Source of the DNA: a bacterium
GTDB taxonomy: Bacteria > Armatimonadota > Chthonomonadetes > Chthonomonadales > Chthonomonadaceae
Assembly: GCA_021777995.1 (NCBI GenBank)
Contig: JAJYCW010000005.1
Coordinates: forward strand, 1 to 64,000
DNA: 64,000 bases
Direction: 5' to 3'
Program-made: the position numbers and the translations under genes
The notes under the pieces: model-generated
Databases searched by the model: none
The model's input: the letters and a program-made list of their open reading frames with translations, nothing else
Told to the model about the DNA's origin: nothing
In this document: piece after piece, positions 37,199 through 47,426 of the stretch
Position numbering within the stretch: position 1 is the stretch's first letter
Layout: each line of letters begins with the position of its first letter

Positions 37199-38236
37199 AT
37201 GGCAAACAAGGGGCGAATTACGCTGCGAGATGTTGCAGCTGATGCAGGTGTATCGGTGACCACTGCTTCATTTGTACTGAATGACCAGGATTATGCAATC
37301 GCTGAACGCACTCAGATACGTGTGCGGGAGGCAGCTGCACGGCTTGGTTACAGACCGCATTCGAATGCGCGGGCGCTTGCAACAGGCCGCACTCAAAGGT
37401 TAGGGATTGTTTTGTCGTCCCCAGACGTTCTTGTGAGCCCCGGGGCTTACCATGCCAAGGTGCTCTTTGGCATAATGGCCGCCGCACCAAAGCTCAACTA
37501 CAATCTCATCCTTCACTCCGCCAGTTATCCAGATTGGCGGTGCCTATACGGTGATATTACAAGTGGAGTAGCGGACGGAGTGATGCTGATCGGTCGTGAT
37601 TACCATGACGAGCTAACCGATGCTCTATTGGACAATCACTTTCCGACTGTTTGTGTAAGCTACAATACCCACCATCCTGCGTGTGTGTCCGTCGATTGCG
37701 ATAATGCGGCAGGCATTAGTACCGCTGTGGATTATCTACAAGGACTTGGTCACGACTCACTGGGCTTCCTGGTGGACGATTACCATGGCGTTCGCTCTTG
37801 GGATGAAGAGAGACTCACCGCGTTTCAGGTCTGTACCGCGCGCGAGGGGCTGGCAGGTACTATCCATAAGGTACCAGTGGAATATTGCGGTGGTAGTGCC
37901 GACTCCGAGTTCCTTCGGAACCTCCTGAAAATCAACCGGCAAGAGACGGCTTATATTGTCGGATCAGAGGTTCTCGCTCGGCAACTCGAGTAGGTTGCTC
38001 TTGCATGCGGCGTAAACGTACCGGATGATCTGTCGGTTATCTTCATAAACTCTACAGAGGTTAGCGAGAATGCTGCAGTTCCTATTACTTCGCTGTGGCA
38101 GCCACTAAACGAAATAGGAGCGGCTGCCGTAGATTTATTGAATGATATCATCCTGGGTCGTACCGCCAGGCATCAAAAGCGGCGATTTGATATGCGGCTA
38201 GATTTGCGCGAGTCCTGTGCGCGACACCCGCGCTAA
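37199..38236 (+). pseudogene. LacI-family regulator interrupted by an in-frame TAG codon
   Basis: The first 264 codons encode the HTH (ITLRDVAADAGVSVTTASFVLN) and most of the effector domain, then a TAG at 37991-37993. The same frame continues for 81 more codons to a TAA at 38236 and encodes exactly the missing C-terminus (VPDDLSVI, ITSLWQPLNEIGAAAVDLL). With no frame change, a single Gln CAG to TAG mutation explains it. Without readthrough the product lacks the end of its core domain and is probably inactive. AGGAT precedes the ATG. Confidence 0.85.
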
Positions 38237-38328
38237 AGTTGAAATAGTGCAACGTGGGGCAGGAATTATGGATGGTTGCGTGGAAATAAGGCAGCAAGTG
38301 CACCTATGATGCCAAGGGGAACAGAGTT

Positions 38329-39894
38329 TTGAAAAAACACCTAAACGCCATCGTTTTCCTCCTGCTTGTGCTAATCGTTGGCTTTCTTGCCTGGAACCAC
38401 AGCCGGCACATGGCTCAGCTTCTTAACGAGTTGACGGCTGGTAATGCGCAACAACGAAGTTCAGCGGCGGCTGAACTTATATCTGGCCAGCAATTTTCGG
38501 ATGTAGTATCTGGGGAAAAGCATGGCATTAGAGTGCAGGCTGCAGTCGCGCTAAGAGACCTTGGCAATGCTGACGCAGTGACTCATACGCTGCCACTGCT
38601 GAAGGATGAGCAGAAATTAGTTCGCGATGAAGCGCTGAAAACACTTGAGGCCATTGGAGCCAAATCACAGGCTAACCTTACCGCTCTGATTGCCGGTCTA
38701 ACCGATGGCGATATAAATGTGCGCAAAGGCACGATGCTTGTATTCACGCAGGTACCGGGTGGAATAGGGCCCCTCTCAAATCCAGACGTTGTTTCAGCCC
38801 TTGTAGGTGCAGTGAAATCCACTGCAGATTCCTCTCCAGATGCGCACGGGCCAGTGGGGGATATTCTTAGTTCTTCGCTGTTTGATCCTGCAGCTAACTC
38901 TCGAAGCGTTCCATTACTAGTAGCATTGCTGAATAATTCTGATGACGCCGTCAAGGAAGGCGCTGCCGATGTTCTCGGTAAGATCGGTGATCCAGCCGCT
39001 GCGCCGCCACTTATAGCACTAATGCATTCCCCAAACGTGTCACCTGCTGTACGCCGTGTAGTAATTGGCGCAATCGCATTAATTGCATCGCCAGAATGTC
39101 AGCCATCTCTCATAGAGGCGCTTGGCAATCCCGAGGATGCTTCTGATGCCCGTGCCCAGGCCGCAGCAGGTTTGGGGCGCCTTGCGACAGCACCCGCAGT
39201 AACGGCACTTTCGCGCGCCCTAACCGACGACAATTTGTCAATCCGCATGGCGGCCAGTGGCGGGCTCGCTCGCGCTGCACGCGCTGGTGAGGAAAGCCCG
39301 GTTAATCTTGCTGTGACAAATCAGCTACTAGGCTACCTTTCATCGGGGTCTCCGCTAGTAAAGCTCGGTGTGGTGGAGGCCCTTGAGGATGTACGGGCTT
39401 CGCAAGCAGATGCCGATCTCTCTAAAATAGTATTAGCAGGCAATGCAGACCCAGAACTGAAAATTCATGCCATTCGGGCGCTGGGGTTCGCGGGTAACAC
39501 CGCAGGCGTGCAGGCGCTCGTTGCGGTATTGAACACATCGGCTGGCGAGGACGCTAAGGAGGCGGGAATATCGCTTGCTAAAATTGGTGCACCCGCCGTG
39601 CCGCAACTGGTCTCATTGCTAGCTTCCGGAGGTGTGCCAGCTTACTATGCAGCTATCGCGCTGGGTACACAGGCTCAGGATGCTACCACTGGCGCCACCG
39701 CTCTTCAAGCTCTTAAAAGTGCCGCCGCGGGTACGAACACGACGGTGCAGCGCTGGAGTGCAGTCGCACTGGGGGAAACGGGGCTTTCAAGTGTAAGACC
39801 CGTGCTTCAGCAAATGATTAAGAGCCCGGATGCAACCGTAAAGTTCGTCGCACAACAGCAGCTAGATAAACTTCCGGGCGCGTCGATGGGTTGA
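38329..39894 (+). CDS. Membrane-anchored HEAT-repeat protein
   Basis: 521 aa. A single N-terminal helix (IVFLLLVLIVGFLAW) is followed by a long array of HEAT/PBS-lyase-type repeats (for example VRDEALKTLEAIGA, VKEGAADVLGKIGDPAA, VQRWSAVALGETG). Such arrays form superhelical binding scaffolds. The partner is unknown. TTG start with AAGGGGA nine bases upstream. It ends before a large hairpin (39921-39971). Confidence 0.85.
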   Translation: MKKHLNAIVFLLLVLIVGFLAWNHSRHMAQLLNELTAGNAQQRSSAAAELISGQQFSDVVSGEKHGIRVQAAVALRDLGNADAVTHTLPLLKDEQKLVRDEALKTLEAIGAKSQANLTALIAGLTDGDINVRKGTMLVFTQVPGGIGPLSNPDVVSALVGAVKSTADSSPDAHGPVGDILSSSLFDPAANSRSVPLLVALLNNSDDAVKEGAADVLGKIGDPAAAPPLIALMHSPNVSPAVRRVVIGAIALIASPECQPSLIEALGNPEDASDARAQAAAGLGRLATAPAVTALSRALTDDNLSIRMAASGGLARAARAGEESPVNLAVTNQLLGYLSSGSPLVKLGVVEALEDVRASQADADLSKIVLAGNADPELKIHAIRALGFAGNTAGVQALVAVLNTSAGEDAKEAGISLAKIGAPAVPQLVSLLASGGVPAYYAAIALGTQAQDATTGATALQALKSAAAGTNTTVQRWSAVALGETGLSSVRPVLQQMIKSPDATVKFVAQQQLDKLPGASMG

Positions 39895-39920
39895 CGTCCG
39901 ATTTAGCCAGTTCGCAACTT

Positions 39921-39978
39921 TTCCCGCCAAAAACGAGTCCTGATAAATAGGTGCGTTTGTTCTGGCGGGAATTTCATT
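39921..39978 (+). terminator. Long hairpin after the HEAT-repeat gene
   Basis: TTCCCGCCA pairs perfectly with TGGCGGGAA, with inner AAACG/CGTTT pairing, followed by TTTCATTTC. The rest of 39979-40160 shows nothing I can name. Confidence 0.55.
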
Positions 39979-40181
39979 TCTGCCAGAAGCTTGCAGTAGA
40001 GCCGTTAATAGCCGGTACGTGAGACGGCGGCAAACACGTAATCGGCGTGGTGATCGCATGCCCGGGGACGATACGCCGTGTCGCCGCTTCGTAATGTCCT
40101 GCGCGTACCGGTATATCTCAGATCGGTACTCGCTCACCTGCATCAAGTTGATGCAGTACAAGGAGTAATCCGGTTCCATTG

Positions 40182-41912
40182 ATGACCACACACAATTCAT
40201 TTTATGGTCGCATTCCTGCCGCAGAGCTCACTCCACAAGACGGCAGTACCGTTACACAGCCCGCAGCAGGCGCTCAACACCAAGTAACCGACAATCTTGA
40301 CCAGTTGTTATCCGTTCTGCCGGAGGCTATACGCGAACATCTTTTTGCGCGTGAAGATCTCGAGGACCTTCTAGAAATCGTCATGGATTTGGGCCGCATA
40401 CCCGAGGCACGCTTTCCAGAAGCCGTAGTTGAACTCGGGGACCAGCCCGTAGACGCGATGCAACTCGACTTTGTTGTAAGCAAGATAGGCACGTTTGGTA
40501 AGGACAACCGGGCGGGTATAGAACGTACACTGCATCGTATATCCGCCATCAGAAATCGGCAGGGACGCATCATCGGGCTCACTTGCCGCATTGGGCGTGC
40601 CGTCTATGGCACTATCGATATCATTCAGGATGTAGTAGAGAGCGGCAAATCGATTTTGGTTTTGGGGCGTCCCGGTCGTGGAAAGACCACAAAGCTGCGA
40701 GAGATGGCGAGAGTGCTTTCCGAAGATTTGCGAAAACGTGTAGTTATTGTTGACACAAGTAACGAGATAGCCGGCGACGGCGATATTCCGCATCCGGGTA
40801 TAGGTCGTGCCCGACGAATGCAGGTTGCGGAGCCTGATTGTCAGCATAGTGTGATGATTGAGGCTGTGGAAAATCATATGCCTGAGGTCATCGTGATTGA
40901 TGAAATTGGCACCGAACAAGAGGCATTTGCAGCACGCACAATTGCAGAACGTGGAGTTCAGCTTATTGGTACTGCCCACGGTAACTGTCTTGAAAACCTC
41001 ATGATGAACCCTACCCTTTCGGATCTAGTGGGCGGCATTCATCCCGTCACCCTTTCGGATGATGAAGCTCGTCGGCGAGGTACGCAGAAGACCGTGCTAG
41101 AGCGCAAGGCTCCGCCAACGTTTGACGTCATTATTGAGATCATGGAAGTTGATAAGCTGGCAATACACCTGGACGTCGAGCGTACGGTGGACCGTATGCT
41201 TCGTGGAGCACCGCCCAGGCCGGAAATTCGTGTGCGTAATGACGATGGCGAAATTGAGGTTCTACAGCGGGGCGACGATCACCCGCCTGTCATACATGAG
41301 GTCCCTGATGGTCAACCGCGGCAAAGTCGAGACAATTCCAGTCGAGATGTCCTGCGAATGGTGGACAGCGAGCGGCACGCAAGGGCGGTCGCTTCCGGTC
41401 AGTCTGCAGCTGTACCACCGCCTAAGCCATTGCCTAACACCGTTCGCATTTTTCCGTACGGTGTAAGCCGCAGCAGGCTCGACAGAGCGATCGCGGAAAG
41501 TCGCGTACCTGCATACATCGCACGCGATGTCGGCGACGCGGATGCAGTATTGGCTCTAAAGGCGACCTACCGGCGTGAGCCAGGCAAAATGAGAGAGGCG
41601 GCAGGTCGACGGTTGCCCGTATATGTGGTGAAGAGTAATACCTACGCCCAGATAGCCAACATCGTGAGGGAGATGTTCAAGCTTGCGCCCATTTCTCACG
41701 ATGAACGCGAAGGAGAGGCCGAAGACGCGTTGCTTGAGGTTCAAGACGCAGTAGAGGTGGTAAAAAGAACCAACGAGCCTGTAGAGCTTTCACCGGCCAA
41801 CTCCTATACCCGAAGGCTGCAGCATCAGTTGGCCGAACGCTACCAGCTGGTATCGGAGAGTGTTGGTGTAGAGCCTATGCGTCGCGTTCGCATACTGCCG
41901 GTTCCGGCATGA
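40182..41912 (+). CDS. SpoIIIAA/Ycf45-like AAA ATPase with C-terminal R3H domain
   Basis: 576 aa. Walker [10 protein letters not shown] is at 162-170 and Walker [11 protein letters not shown] at 236-245, as in the SpoIIIAA/Ycf45 branch of secretion-type ATPases. The C-terminal ~60 residues ([19 protein letters not shown]) look like an R3H single-strand nucleic-acid-binding domain. The function of this bacterial/plastid family is not settled. AAGGAG lies 16 bases before the ATG; a TTG one codon earlier is an alternative. The stop overlaps the tmk start (ATGA). Confidence 0.88.
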   Translation: MTTHNSFYGRIPAAELTPQDGSTVTQPAAGAQHQVTDNLDQLLSVLPEAIREHLFAREDLEDLLEIVMDLGRIPEARFPEAVVELGDQPVDAMQLDFVVSKIGTFGKDNRAGIERTLHRISAIRNRQGRIIGLTCRIGRAVYGTIDIIQDVVESGKSILVLGRPGRGKTTKLREMARVLSEDLRKRVVIVDTSNEIAGDGDIPHPGIGRARRMQVAEPDCQHSVMIEAVENHMPEVIVIDEIGTEQEAFAARTIAERGVQLIGTAHGNCLENLMMNPTLSDLVGGIHPVTLSDDEARRRGTQKTVLERKAPPTFDVIIEIMEVDKLAIHLDVERTVDRMLRGAPPRPEIRVRNDDGEIEVLQRGDDHPPVIHEVPDGQPRQSRDNSSRDVLRMVDSERHARAVASGQSAAVPPPKPLPNTVRIFPYGVSRSRLDRAIAESRVPAYIARDVGDADAVLALKATYRREPGKMREAAGRRLPVYVVKSNTYAQIANIVREMFKLAPISHDEREGEAEDALLEVQDAVEVVKRTNEPVELSPANSYTRRLQHQLAERYQLVSESVGVEPMRRVRILPVPA

Positions 41913-42553
41913 CAAGTGCACGTTCTAACGGCTTTTTCATCACCATAGAGGGTATAGACGGCGCCGGAAAGACGACACAAATCTCGATGCTTAAGGCGGC
42001 CCTTGAACTCCAGGGCCGTCAGGTTTGTGTCACAAGAGAACCTGGCGGCGATGAGCTTGGGGAAACCGTTCGTAAGCTGCTATTAAGTGGTACGGCCACC
42101 AACAGGGCGGAGTTATTGCTGTTTATGGCTGCTCGATCGCAAAACACCGAACGAGTTATCCTTCCGGCCTTGAAAGCTGGTGCCATTGTATTGTGCGATC
42201 GGTACATCGACTCCAGTACAGCGTATCAGGGAGCGGGAAGGGGTTTAGATACCCCCACCATAGAGATGCTTAACTCCTTCGCCACGGGCGCGTTACTACC
42301 AGATATTACGCTTCTGCTCGATATTGAACCTGCAGTTGGTTTAATGCGACAGCAGGTTCACTCTACCATGGAGCGCGAGGGCGAGGGGTTTCTGGCACGG
42401 GTGAGGCAGGGATTTCTTACGATTGCGACGAATAGTGCGGGTAGAATAGTGGTTCTAGACGCTGCAATTCACGTTGACGACCTACACGAGCAGATCCTGC
42501 AGGTAGTTACAAAGCGCCTTGAAGGGATTGCAGTAACCGGATCTACTGTTTAG
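41909..42553 (+). CDS. tmk: Thymidylate kinase
   Basis: 214 aa, normal length. It phosphorylates dTMP to dTDP with ATP in DNA precursor synthesis. P-loop [11 protein letters not shown] at about 14-24, [11 protein letters not shown] for dTMP binding, and [12 protein letters not shown] are all present. The lid region contains [12 protein letters not shown]. Its ATG overlaps the upstream ATPase stop, and darA follows 14 bases later. Confidence 0.96.
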   Translation: MTSARSNGFFITIEGIDGAGKTTQISMLKAALELQGRQVCVTREPGGDELGETVRKLLLSGTATNRAELLLFMAARSQNTERVILPALKAGAIVLCDRYIDSSTAYQGAGRGLDTPTIEMLNSFATGALLPDITLLLDIEPAVGLMRQQVHSTMEREGEGFLARVRQGFLTIATNSAGRIVVLDAAIHVDDLHEQILQVVTKRLEGIAVTGSTV

Positions 42554-42567
42554 AGGGGAGTTTATTG

Positions 42568-42897
42568 ATGAAGTTAGTGATTACGGTTGTGCACGACAGA
42601 GACAAGAACAAGATTACTGAGGCCCTGTTACGCAATGGCTTCAAATTTACCAAAATCGGTAGTACCGGCGGCTTCCTGCGAGAAGGGAACGTAACTCTTC
42701 TCATTGGTGCCGATGACAAAGAGGCCGAAAAGGTAATTGATGTGATTAGTGACAGTTGCAAAACCAGGGAGCAGTTTGTTAACGTTTTGCCACCAGATGC
42801 CGCACCAGTCGGTGCGTTTATGCCTAGTCCCGTGAAGGTGCTGGTAGGTGGCGCTGTCTGCTTCGTAATCGACGTTGAACGATTTGAGAGATTTTAG
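42568..42897 (+). CDS. darA: PII-like cyclic-di-AMP receptor (DarA/PstA family)
   Basis: 109 aa, a PII-like trimer protein that binds cyclic-di-AMP in Firmicutes. KLVITVVHDRDKNKITEAL, FKFTKIGSTGGFLREGN and TLLIGADD are the family signatures; the T-to-G-rich loop contacts the nucleotide. AGGGGAG lies seven bases before the ATG. Placement after tmk is the common order in Gram-positives. Together with pgpH at 17890 it shows that this organism uses cyclic-di-AMP. Confidence 0.92.
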   Translation: MKLVITVVHDRDKNKITEALLRNGFKFTKIGSTGGFLREGNVTLLIGADDKEAEKVIDVISDSCKTREQFVNVLPPDAAPVGAFMPSPVKVLVGGAVCFVIDVERFERF

Positions 42898-42900
42898 ACA

Positions 42901-43380
42901 TTGATACCTAATCCGGTATGCATGTTCGCTGCATTGCACACACGACGCATTGCAGACTCGATGGTGCATTTCATTCGCACAACACTATCAAATCAACCGG
43001 TAAGTGTTGTAACCGAAAGCGGACCAGTTAGCCTCAATTCCGTGATGGATCTGGCCGCGGAGTGTACGGCGGTGAATGCAATGATGACCGCAGTGCTTAC
43101 CAGGCAGCCCGTGGGAGCGGCGCGTAGCGAACCGCACTTTGCCGATCTTGACGAAGCATGTCGCGAGCTTACAAAATCAGCTGACGTTCTTGCAGATGTC
43201 ATCCAGGCGCTGCCAGATAGTGTGCTGTACGAAGAGTTTCAGCATCCACGCGCAATAATGCGTGGTGACAACGCCATTCTCGCGGCCTATAGGAATATGG
43301 CCTACCACTGTGGGCAGATAAACACTCTTCAGCTTCTAACCGGTGATGCAGAGTTTCATGTACCGCCAAACTGGCGTTAA
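42901..43380 (+). CDS. DinB-like four-helix-bundle protein
   Basis: 159 aa, probably TTG-started three bases after the darA stop and translationally coupled. The end YHCGQINTLQLL is the typical DinB/YfiT C-terminal helix with a metal-binding histidine, and an earlier region of helices fits the fold. DinB-like proteins include thiol-dependent metal-binding transferases; no specific activity is indicated. The N-terminal histidine ligand is less clear. Confidence 0.72.
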   Translation: MIPNPVCMFAALHTRRIADSMVHFIRTTLSNQPVSVVTESGPVSLNSVMDLAAECTAVNAMMTAVLTRQPVGAARSEPHFADLDEACRELTKSADVLADVIQALPDSVLYEEFQHPRAIMRGDNAILAAYRNMAYHCGQINTLQLLTGDAEFHVPPNWR

Positions 43381-43563
43381 TGATCGCTGCTTCCGACGAT
43401 AGCTCGCTGACCTAGCACTTGGTCGTACGCATTATTCGCACCATGGCTTATTTTCAGGTTGTTTAGAGGTAACATTGGCGCGCCAGGTTCGTCTAATATC
43501 GTTACATATTGAGTTACTGACGGAATTTTTACGTTTGGGGCGCTGCCCCGGCGGAGGAAGCAG

Positions 43564-46500
43564 ATGGCAGACTCTAATGACGGCATTCTGGCGCGCAAGA
43601 TTACCAGTATTCGGTATCGGCAACGGCTCCTTATCGCGAGTGCCGGAACTCTGCTGAGTATTGCAGCCGCGTTAATTGCCTGCCTCGTCTGTTACCATTT
43701 GGACCGACATTCTCCACTCTCGACGCAAGGCCGCTATTTGTGGCGCGATGGTATTTCTATCCTCCTCGTTGCTGGGTTGGTCGTCTCATTTGCATCCTCG
43801 TGGATCTGGAAACTACCAGATAGTGCATTGGCGGAACGAGTAGAACGCAGGTATCCTGAATTAAGGGAGTCTCTGCTTACATCGCTAGACCTGGGTGCTG
43901 GGGGTGATTCCGCGCTTTCCGCCGGCTTTTCGCCTGCATTGGTGCGCAAGATTTATGCAGATACCGCACGCACTGCCTCTCAACTCGATTTCAAGGCTGC
44001 CGTGTCAACTGTTGGTATAAAGCGCGCTACTGTTATGTTTCTTGCAGTGGCTGCACTATTTTTACTGGATGCGCTCGCCTCTGGCTCGGCTTTTGCGGTT
44101 TGGACCCAACGCATAATGCACCCCGGGCAGGATATTGCGCCTTTTGCTGCAACAAGAGTGATGGTTATTCCCAGGCATCACCTAATTGCCACCGGTTCCC
44201 CCCTCGATGTGGTGGTTGAAACCTGGGGCGTACCAGCGGATAACGGCAGCCTTCTCGTTCACTCCAACAATAGTGGTTCGAAGCAGTGGCATGCAGTGCC
44301 CTTGACGCACAGTACTGAACCCGGAATGCAGTCCCGACGTAAAGGTGAGCGACTTTTTGCGGTAAAGCTACCTCCGCTCACCAGTAGTGTAGATCTGTAT
44401 GCCGTGGCAAACGACGGGCGAAGTAATATTCAGCACGTAGATGTCGTAAGTCGACCGGCAATTTCAATGATGAATGTACGGGTGCAGTATCCCGCTTATA
44501 TCCACCGCCATTCAGAAGAGCTTTCTGTACCAACAGGCTCATTCGCTGCACCCGTTGGATCCGTGATCACGATGCATGCAATCGCTACGGCACCCTTAAG
44601 TAGCGCCCGTATCTGGGTAGACGGCAAGCCAGCCCAGGGTTGGCATTTGAACGGTAACACCGTGTCAAACACTCAAACGCTCACGCACACGTTTCAATAT
44701 AAAATTGCACTTACTGCAACAAATGGTATTTCGTCTGGTCAGGTACCCACCGGTGTCGTGGAGGCCCAACCAGACATGCCACCCACCGTTGTCATTGACA
44801 AACCTGCACGAGACCTCGAGCTTACGCCAGATGGCTCCTTTCCGCTGCAGGCAACAGCATCGGATGACTATGGTGTAGCGCGGCTAGATCTGGTGTACAG
44901 CCGCACGCGTACCGATCCCAGTAAGGTAGGCGCAAGAGCTATCGTGCATGAGGCCGCGGGCAGCCTGCCGATGCCCGGCGCTAACGACACTCCGCAAGTC
45001 CAGACTGCCGTGCGATGGCACATAGCCAGCGTATCGCCACAAGTGGGTGACACCATTCACTACTTTGTTAACGCAGTAGATAACGATACCGCTACTGGAC
45101 CGCATGTAGCTCATAGTATTGCTTACAATGTACTCGTTGTCTCTGTACCGGCTATGCAGCTACAGCTTCAAGCCAAACTGCTGGCAGAGAAAGAAGCACT
45201 GCAGCGTCTAATTAGGAACCAGAGCTTGGCGCATCAGCTACTTCAGCGTGCAATGCATACTGCAAATCCTTCCGACCTACAAAAGGCGATTCAGGCACAA
45301 CAATCGGCAGCTGCTTCGGCAGGTGACCTTGCACAACAGGTTCAGGAAAACACACGCGACCTGCACAATAACAATCTCGCCACACAGGGTGACCTACAGC
45401 AGCGCAATGAGGCGCTCAAACTGCTGCAACGGGATGCCCAGCGTACAATGCCTGATGCGGCTTCGGCGGAACAGTCTGCGGCCGCTCAGAAGGCTGCCGC
45501 TGCACAATCGAGCAAACGAGCCGCGGCGTCCGCGCAAAAGCAGATATCTAAAGACCTCCAACAGGTACAGTCTCTTCTAAGGCAGCCGCCTACTGCCTCT
45601 CACCTAGCTCAGCGTGCTTCCGAGTTGGCACAGGATCAGCAGCAACAGGCCGAAGGATCGCAGGCGATGCAGCAGGACCTTCACCGACAGGATGTACAGG
45701 ACGCACTCCGCCAACAGAGGGATACAGAGGCAAAGACCAAGCAGTTGCAGGAAGACTTGCAGCGCGCCGCCCAGGACGCCGCTCAACGTGGTGACCAGCA
45801 GACCGCTACGGCGGAGCAGCAGGCGGCGAAAGCATTGAAGCAAGGTGCAGTAACCGCTAAGCAGAAACAGGCTGAACAGAGCTTGGGAAAAATGCAGCCT
45901 GGAAAGGCTTCGGTGCCCCAGCAGGATGCGGCGAATGCGCTGCAGAAGGCGGCACAGGCGATGGCAAGCGCCTCGGGTGCGTCAAAGGGACTCACCCCTG
46001 AGGATAAGCTGAACGCGGCGGCGCAAGCTCTCAGCGCAATGGCACAACAACAGCAAAAAATTGCGGATCAGCTGAAAACACACCACGGTGCCGATACCCT
46101 GAAACAGCTGGGCCAAAAGGAGAACGCATTAAACGCTGAGGCGGGAAAGCAGCAGCAGAGTCTTTCGGGTTCCTCGCAGGCGCAGCAGAGCCTTCAAGAG
46201 GCGCAGGGTAGCCTTGGCAAATCCGGTAACAGCCTGAAGCATGGACAGCAACAGGAGGCGAAGCCACCTGCTAACAAGGCAGCGCAGCAGCTGCAGCGAG
46301 CTGCGGAACAGGCGAGGCGCGCGGCGCAGCAGATGCAGCAGGACGCCGCTGCCCGTGCGCTAGCGGATAAGGTTGCACGCCTTGCTCAGGAAGAACATGG
46401 CCTTCATGATGCAACACGTCGTCTGCAAGATAAACGACAAGCGGGAACGCTGGATTTTAACGACTTGCGTGAGCGCAGGCAGATTGGAGCCCGTCAACAG

Positions 46501-47424
46501 CTGTTGCAACAGGAAGTTGGCGGCCTGGCCGGCAAGTTTCCCATGCGAGCCTTTCAACAGGCGCTTCATATGGCTCAACGGCAGATGGATACTGCCGAGC
46601 AGAACTTAAACCGCGACGATCCCGATACGGGTAAATCCACGCAAAGGTCGGAAGAGCGAGCGGCCTCTACGCTGGACTCTGTAAGCCGTGCACTGCAATC
46701 GCAGGCGCAGAACTCAGGTAGTCCATCTTCATCGGGCTCGTCAAGCTCCCAGAGCAATGCGTCGCCCCAGCAGCAACAGCAGGCGGAGGCCCTTGGGGAG
46801 TTGCTCCTTGCGCAGGGCCTTCAGCAGCAATTACGGCAGGACACTGGCAAAATTTCGCCTCACAGCAGCTCGTCTCCCACACCTGCATTAACGCCTCAAC
46901 AGCGTGCTGAAGCTGAGAAGCTTGCGCAGAGGCAGAAGGAGACAGGCGATATTACAGGTAGTGCGGAGCAGGATTTACAGCAGGCTCCCGACGCTGCGAA
47001 ATCGGCGGCAGGTGCAAGGCGCCAGATGAACATGGCACAGGGAAGGCTGCAAAATTCCGACCCTGGTGAAATCACCCGCCACCATCAAGATGCGGCGATT
47101 ACCCGCCTTAATCAGGCTATTCAACAGACGCAGCAATCACTGCAGCAGATGCAGCAACAGCAGCAGGCCATGCAGCAGGCAGCCAACGGCGCTCCTCAAC
47201 CCACGTCGAAGCCAGGCAGCCAGCCCATGACTGGTGCATTTACCCGAATAGAGAAAGCCCAGGGAGGTCACATATCAACGCCCTCGGGGGCTAGACTGGC
47301 GGGCTCAACGTTTGGCAAACGCACTACACGTGCTCTGAACCAGGGGCGGCACGATCGTGTACCGCCGGAATATCAGTCGCTGGTGCATCAGTATTACACC
47401 AGGCTCTCCAAAAAGGGGCACTAG
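43564..47424 (+). CDS. Giant DUF4175-like membrane protein with Gln/Ala-rich coiled coil
   Basis: 1286 aa. Three helices near the N-terminus (about 21-44, 64-84, 152-172; RRYPELRESLLTSLDLG between them) are typical of DUF4175-like proteins. A beta-rich extracytoplasmic segment (200-520) is followed by ~700 residues of Gln/Ala-rich coiled coil, with many QQQQ and AAQK runs. In planctomycetes and relatives such proteins sit beside MoxR/BatA-type operons. Its role is unknown, perhaps envelope spanning. GGAGG lies six bases before the ATG; the next gene starts two bases after its stop. Confidence 0.75.
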   Translation: MADSNDGILARKITSIRYRQRLLIASAGTLLSIAAALIACLVCYHLDRHSPLSTQGRYLWRDGISILLVAGLVVSFASSWIWKLPDSALAERVERRYPELRESLLTSLDLGAGGDSALSAGFSPALVRKIYADTARTASQLDFKAAVSTVGIKRATVMFLAVAALFLLDALASGSAFAVWTQRIMHPGQDIAPFAATRVMVIPRHHLIATGSPLDVVVETWGVPADNGSLLVHSNNSGSKQWHAVPLTHSTEPGMQSRRKGERLFAVKLPPLTSSVDLYAVANDGRSNIQHVDVVSRPAISMMNVRVQYPAYIHRHSEELSVPTGSFAAPVGSVITMHAIATAPLSSARIWVDGKPAQGWHLNGNTVSNTQTLTHTFQYKIALTATNGISSGQVPTGVVEAQPDMPPTVVIDKPARDLELTPDGSFPLQATASDDYGVARLDLVYSRTRTDPSKVGARAIVHEAAGSLPMPGANDTPQVQTAVRWHIASVSPQVGDTIHYFVNAVDNDTATGPHVAHSIAYNVLVVSVPAMQLQLQAKLLAEKEALQRLIRNQSLAHQLLQRAMHTANPSDLQKAIQAQQSAAASAGDLAQQVQENTRDLHNNNLATQGDLQQRNEALKLLQRDAQRTMPDAASAEQSAAAQKAAAAQSSKRAAASAQKQISKDLQQVQSLLRQPPTASHLAQRASELAQDQQQQAEGSQAMQQDLHRQDVQDALRQQRDTEAKTKQLQEDLQRAAQDAAQRGDQQTATAEQQAAKALKQGAVTAKQKQAEQSLGKMQPGKASVPQQDAANALQKAAQAMASASGASKGLTPEDKLNAAAQALSAMAQQQQKIADQLKTHHGADTLKQLGQKENALNAEAGKQQQSLSGSSQAQQSLQEAQGSLGKSGNSLKHGQQQEAKPPANKAAQQLQRAAEQARRAAQQMQQDAAARALADKVARLAQEEHGLHDATRRLQDKRQAGTLDFNDLRERRQIGARQQLLQQEVGGLAGKFPMRAFQQALHMAQRQMDTAEQNLNRDDPDTGKSTQRSEERAASTLDSVSRALQSQAQNSGSPSSSGSSSSQSNASPQQQQQAEALGELLLAQGLQQQLRQDTGKISPHSSSSPTPALTPQQRAEAEKLAQRQKETGDITGSAEQDLQQAPDAAKSAAGARRQMNMAQGRLQNSDPGEITRHHQDAAITRLNQAIQQTQQSLQQMQQQQQAMQQAANGAPQPTSKPGSQPMTGAFTRIEKAQGGHISTPSGARLAGSTFGKRTTRALNQGRHDRVPPEYQSLVHQYYTRLSKKGH

Positions 47425-47426
47425 CA

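Noticed and set aside
37980-38000. Frameshift as the cause of the LacI break
   Set aside because: The downstream C-terminus is in the same frame; only a stop codon intervenes.
39862-40200. 112-codon minus-strand frame between the HEAT gene and the ATPase gene
   Set aside because: Arg-rich junk-like composition, overlaps both neighbours and contains the terminator hairpin.
45180-47200. CAG-rich stretch as a microsatellite or repeat array
   Set aside because: It encodes an irregular Gln/Ala coiled coil with mixed codons, not a tandem DNA repeat.
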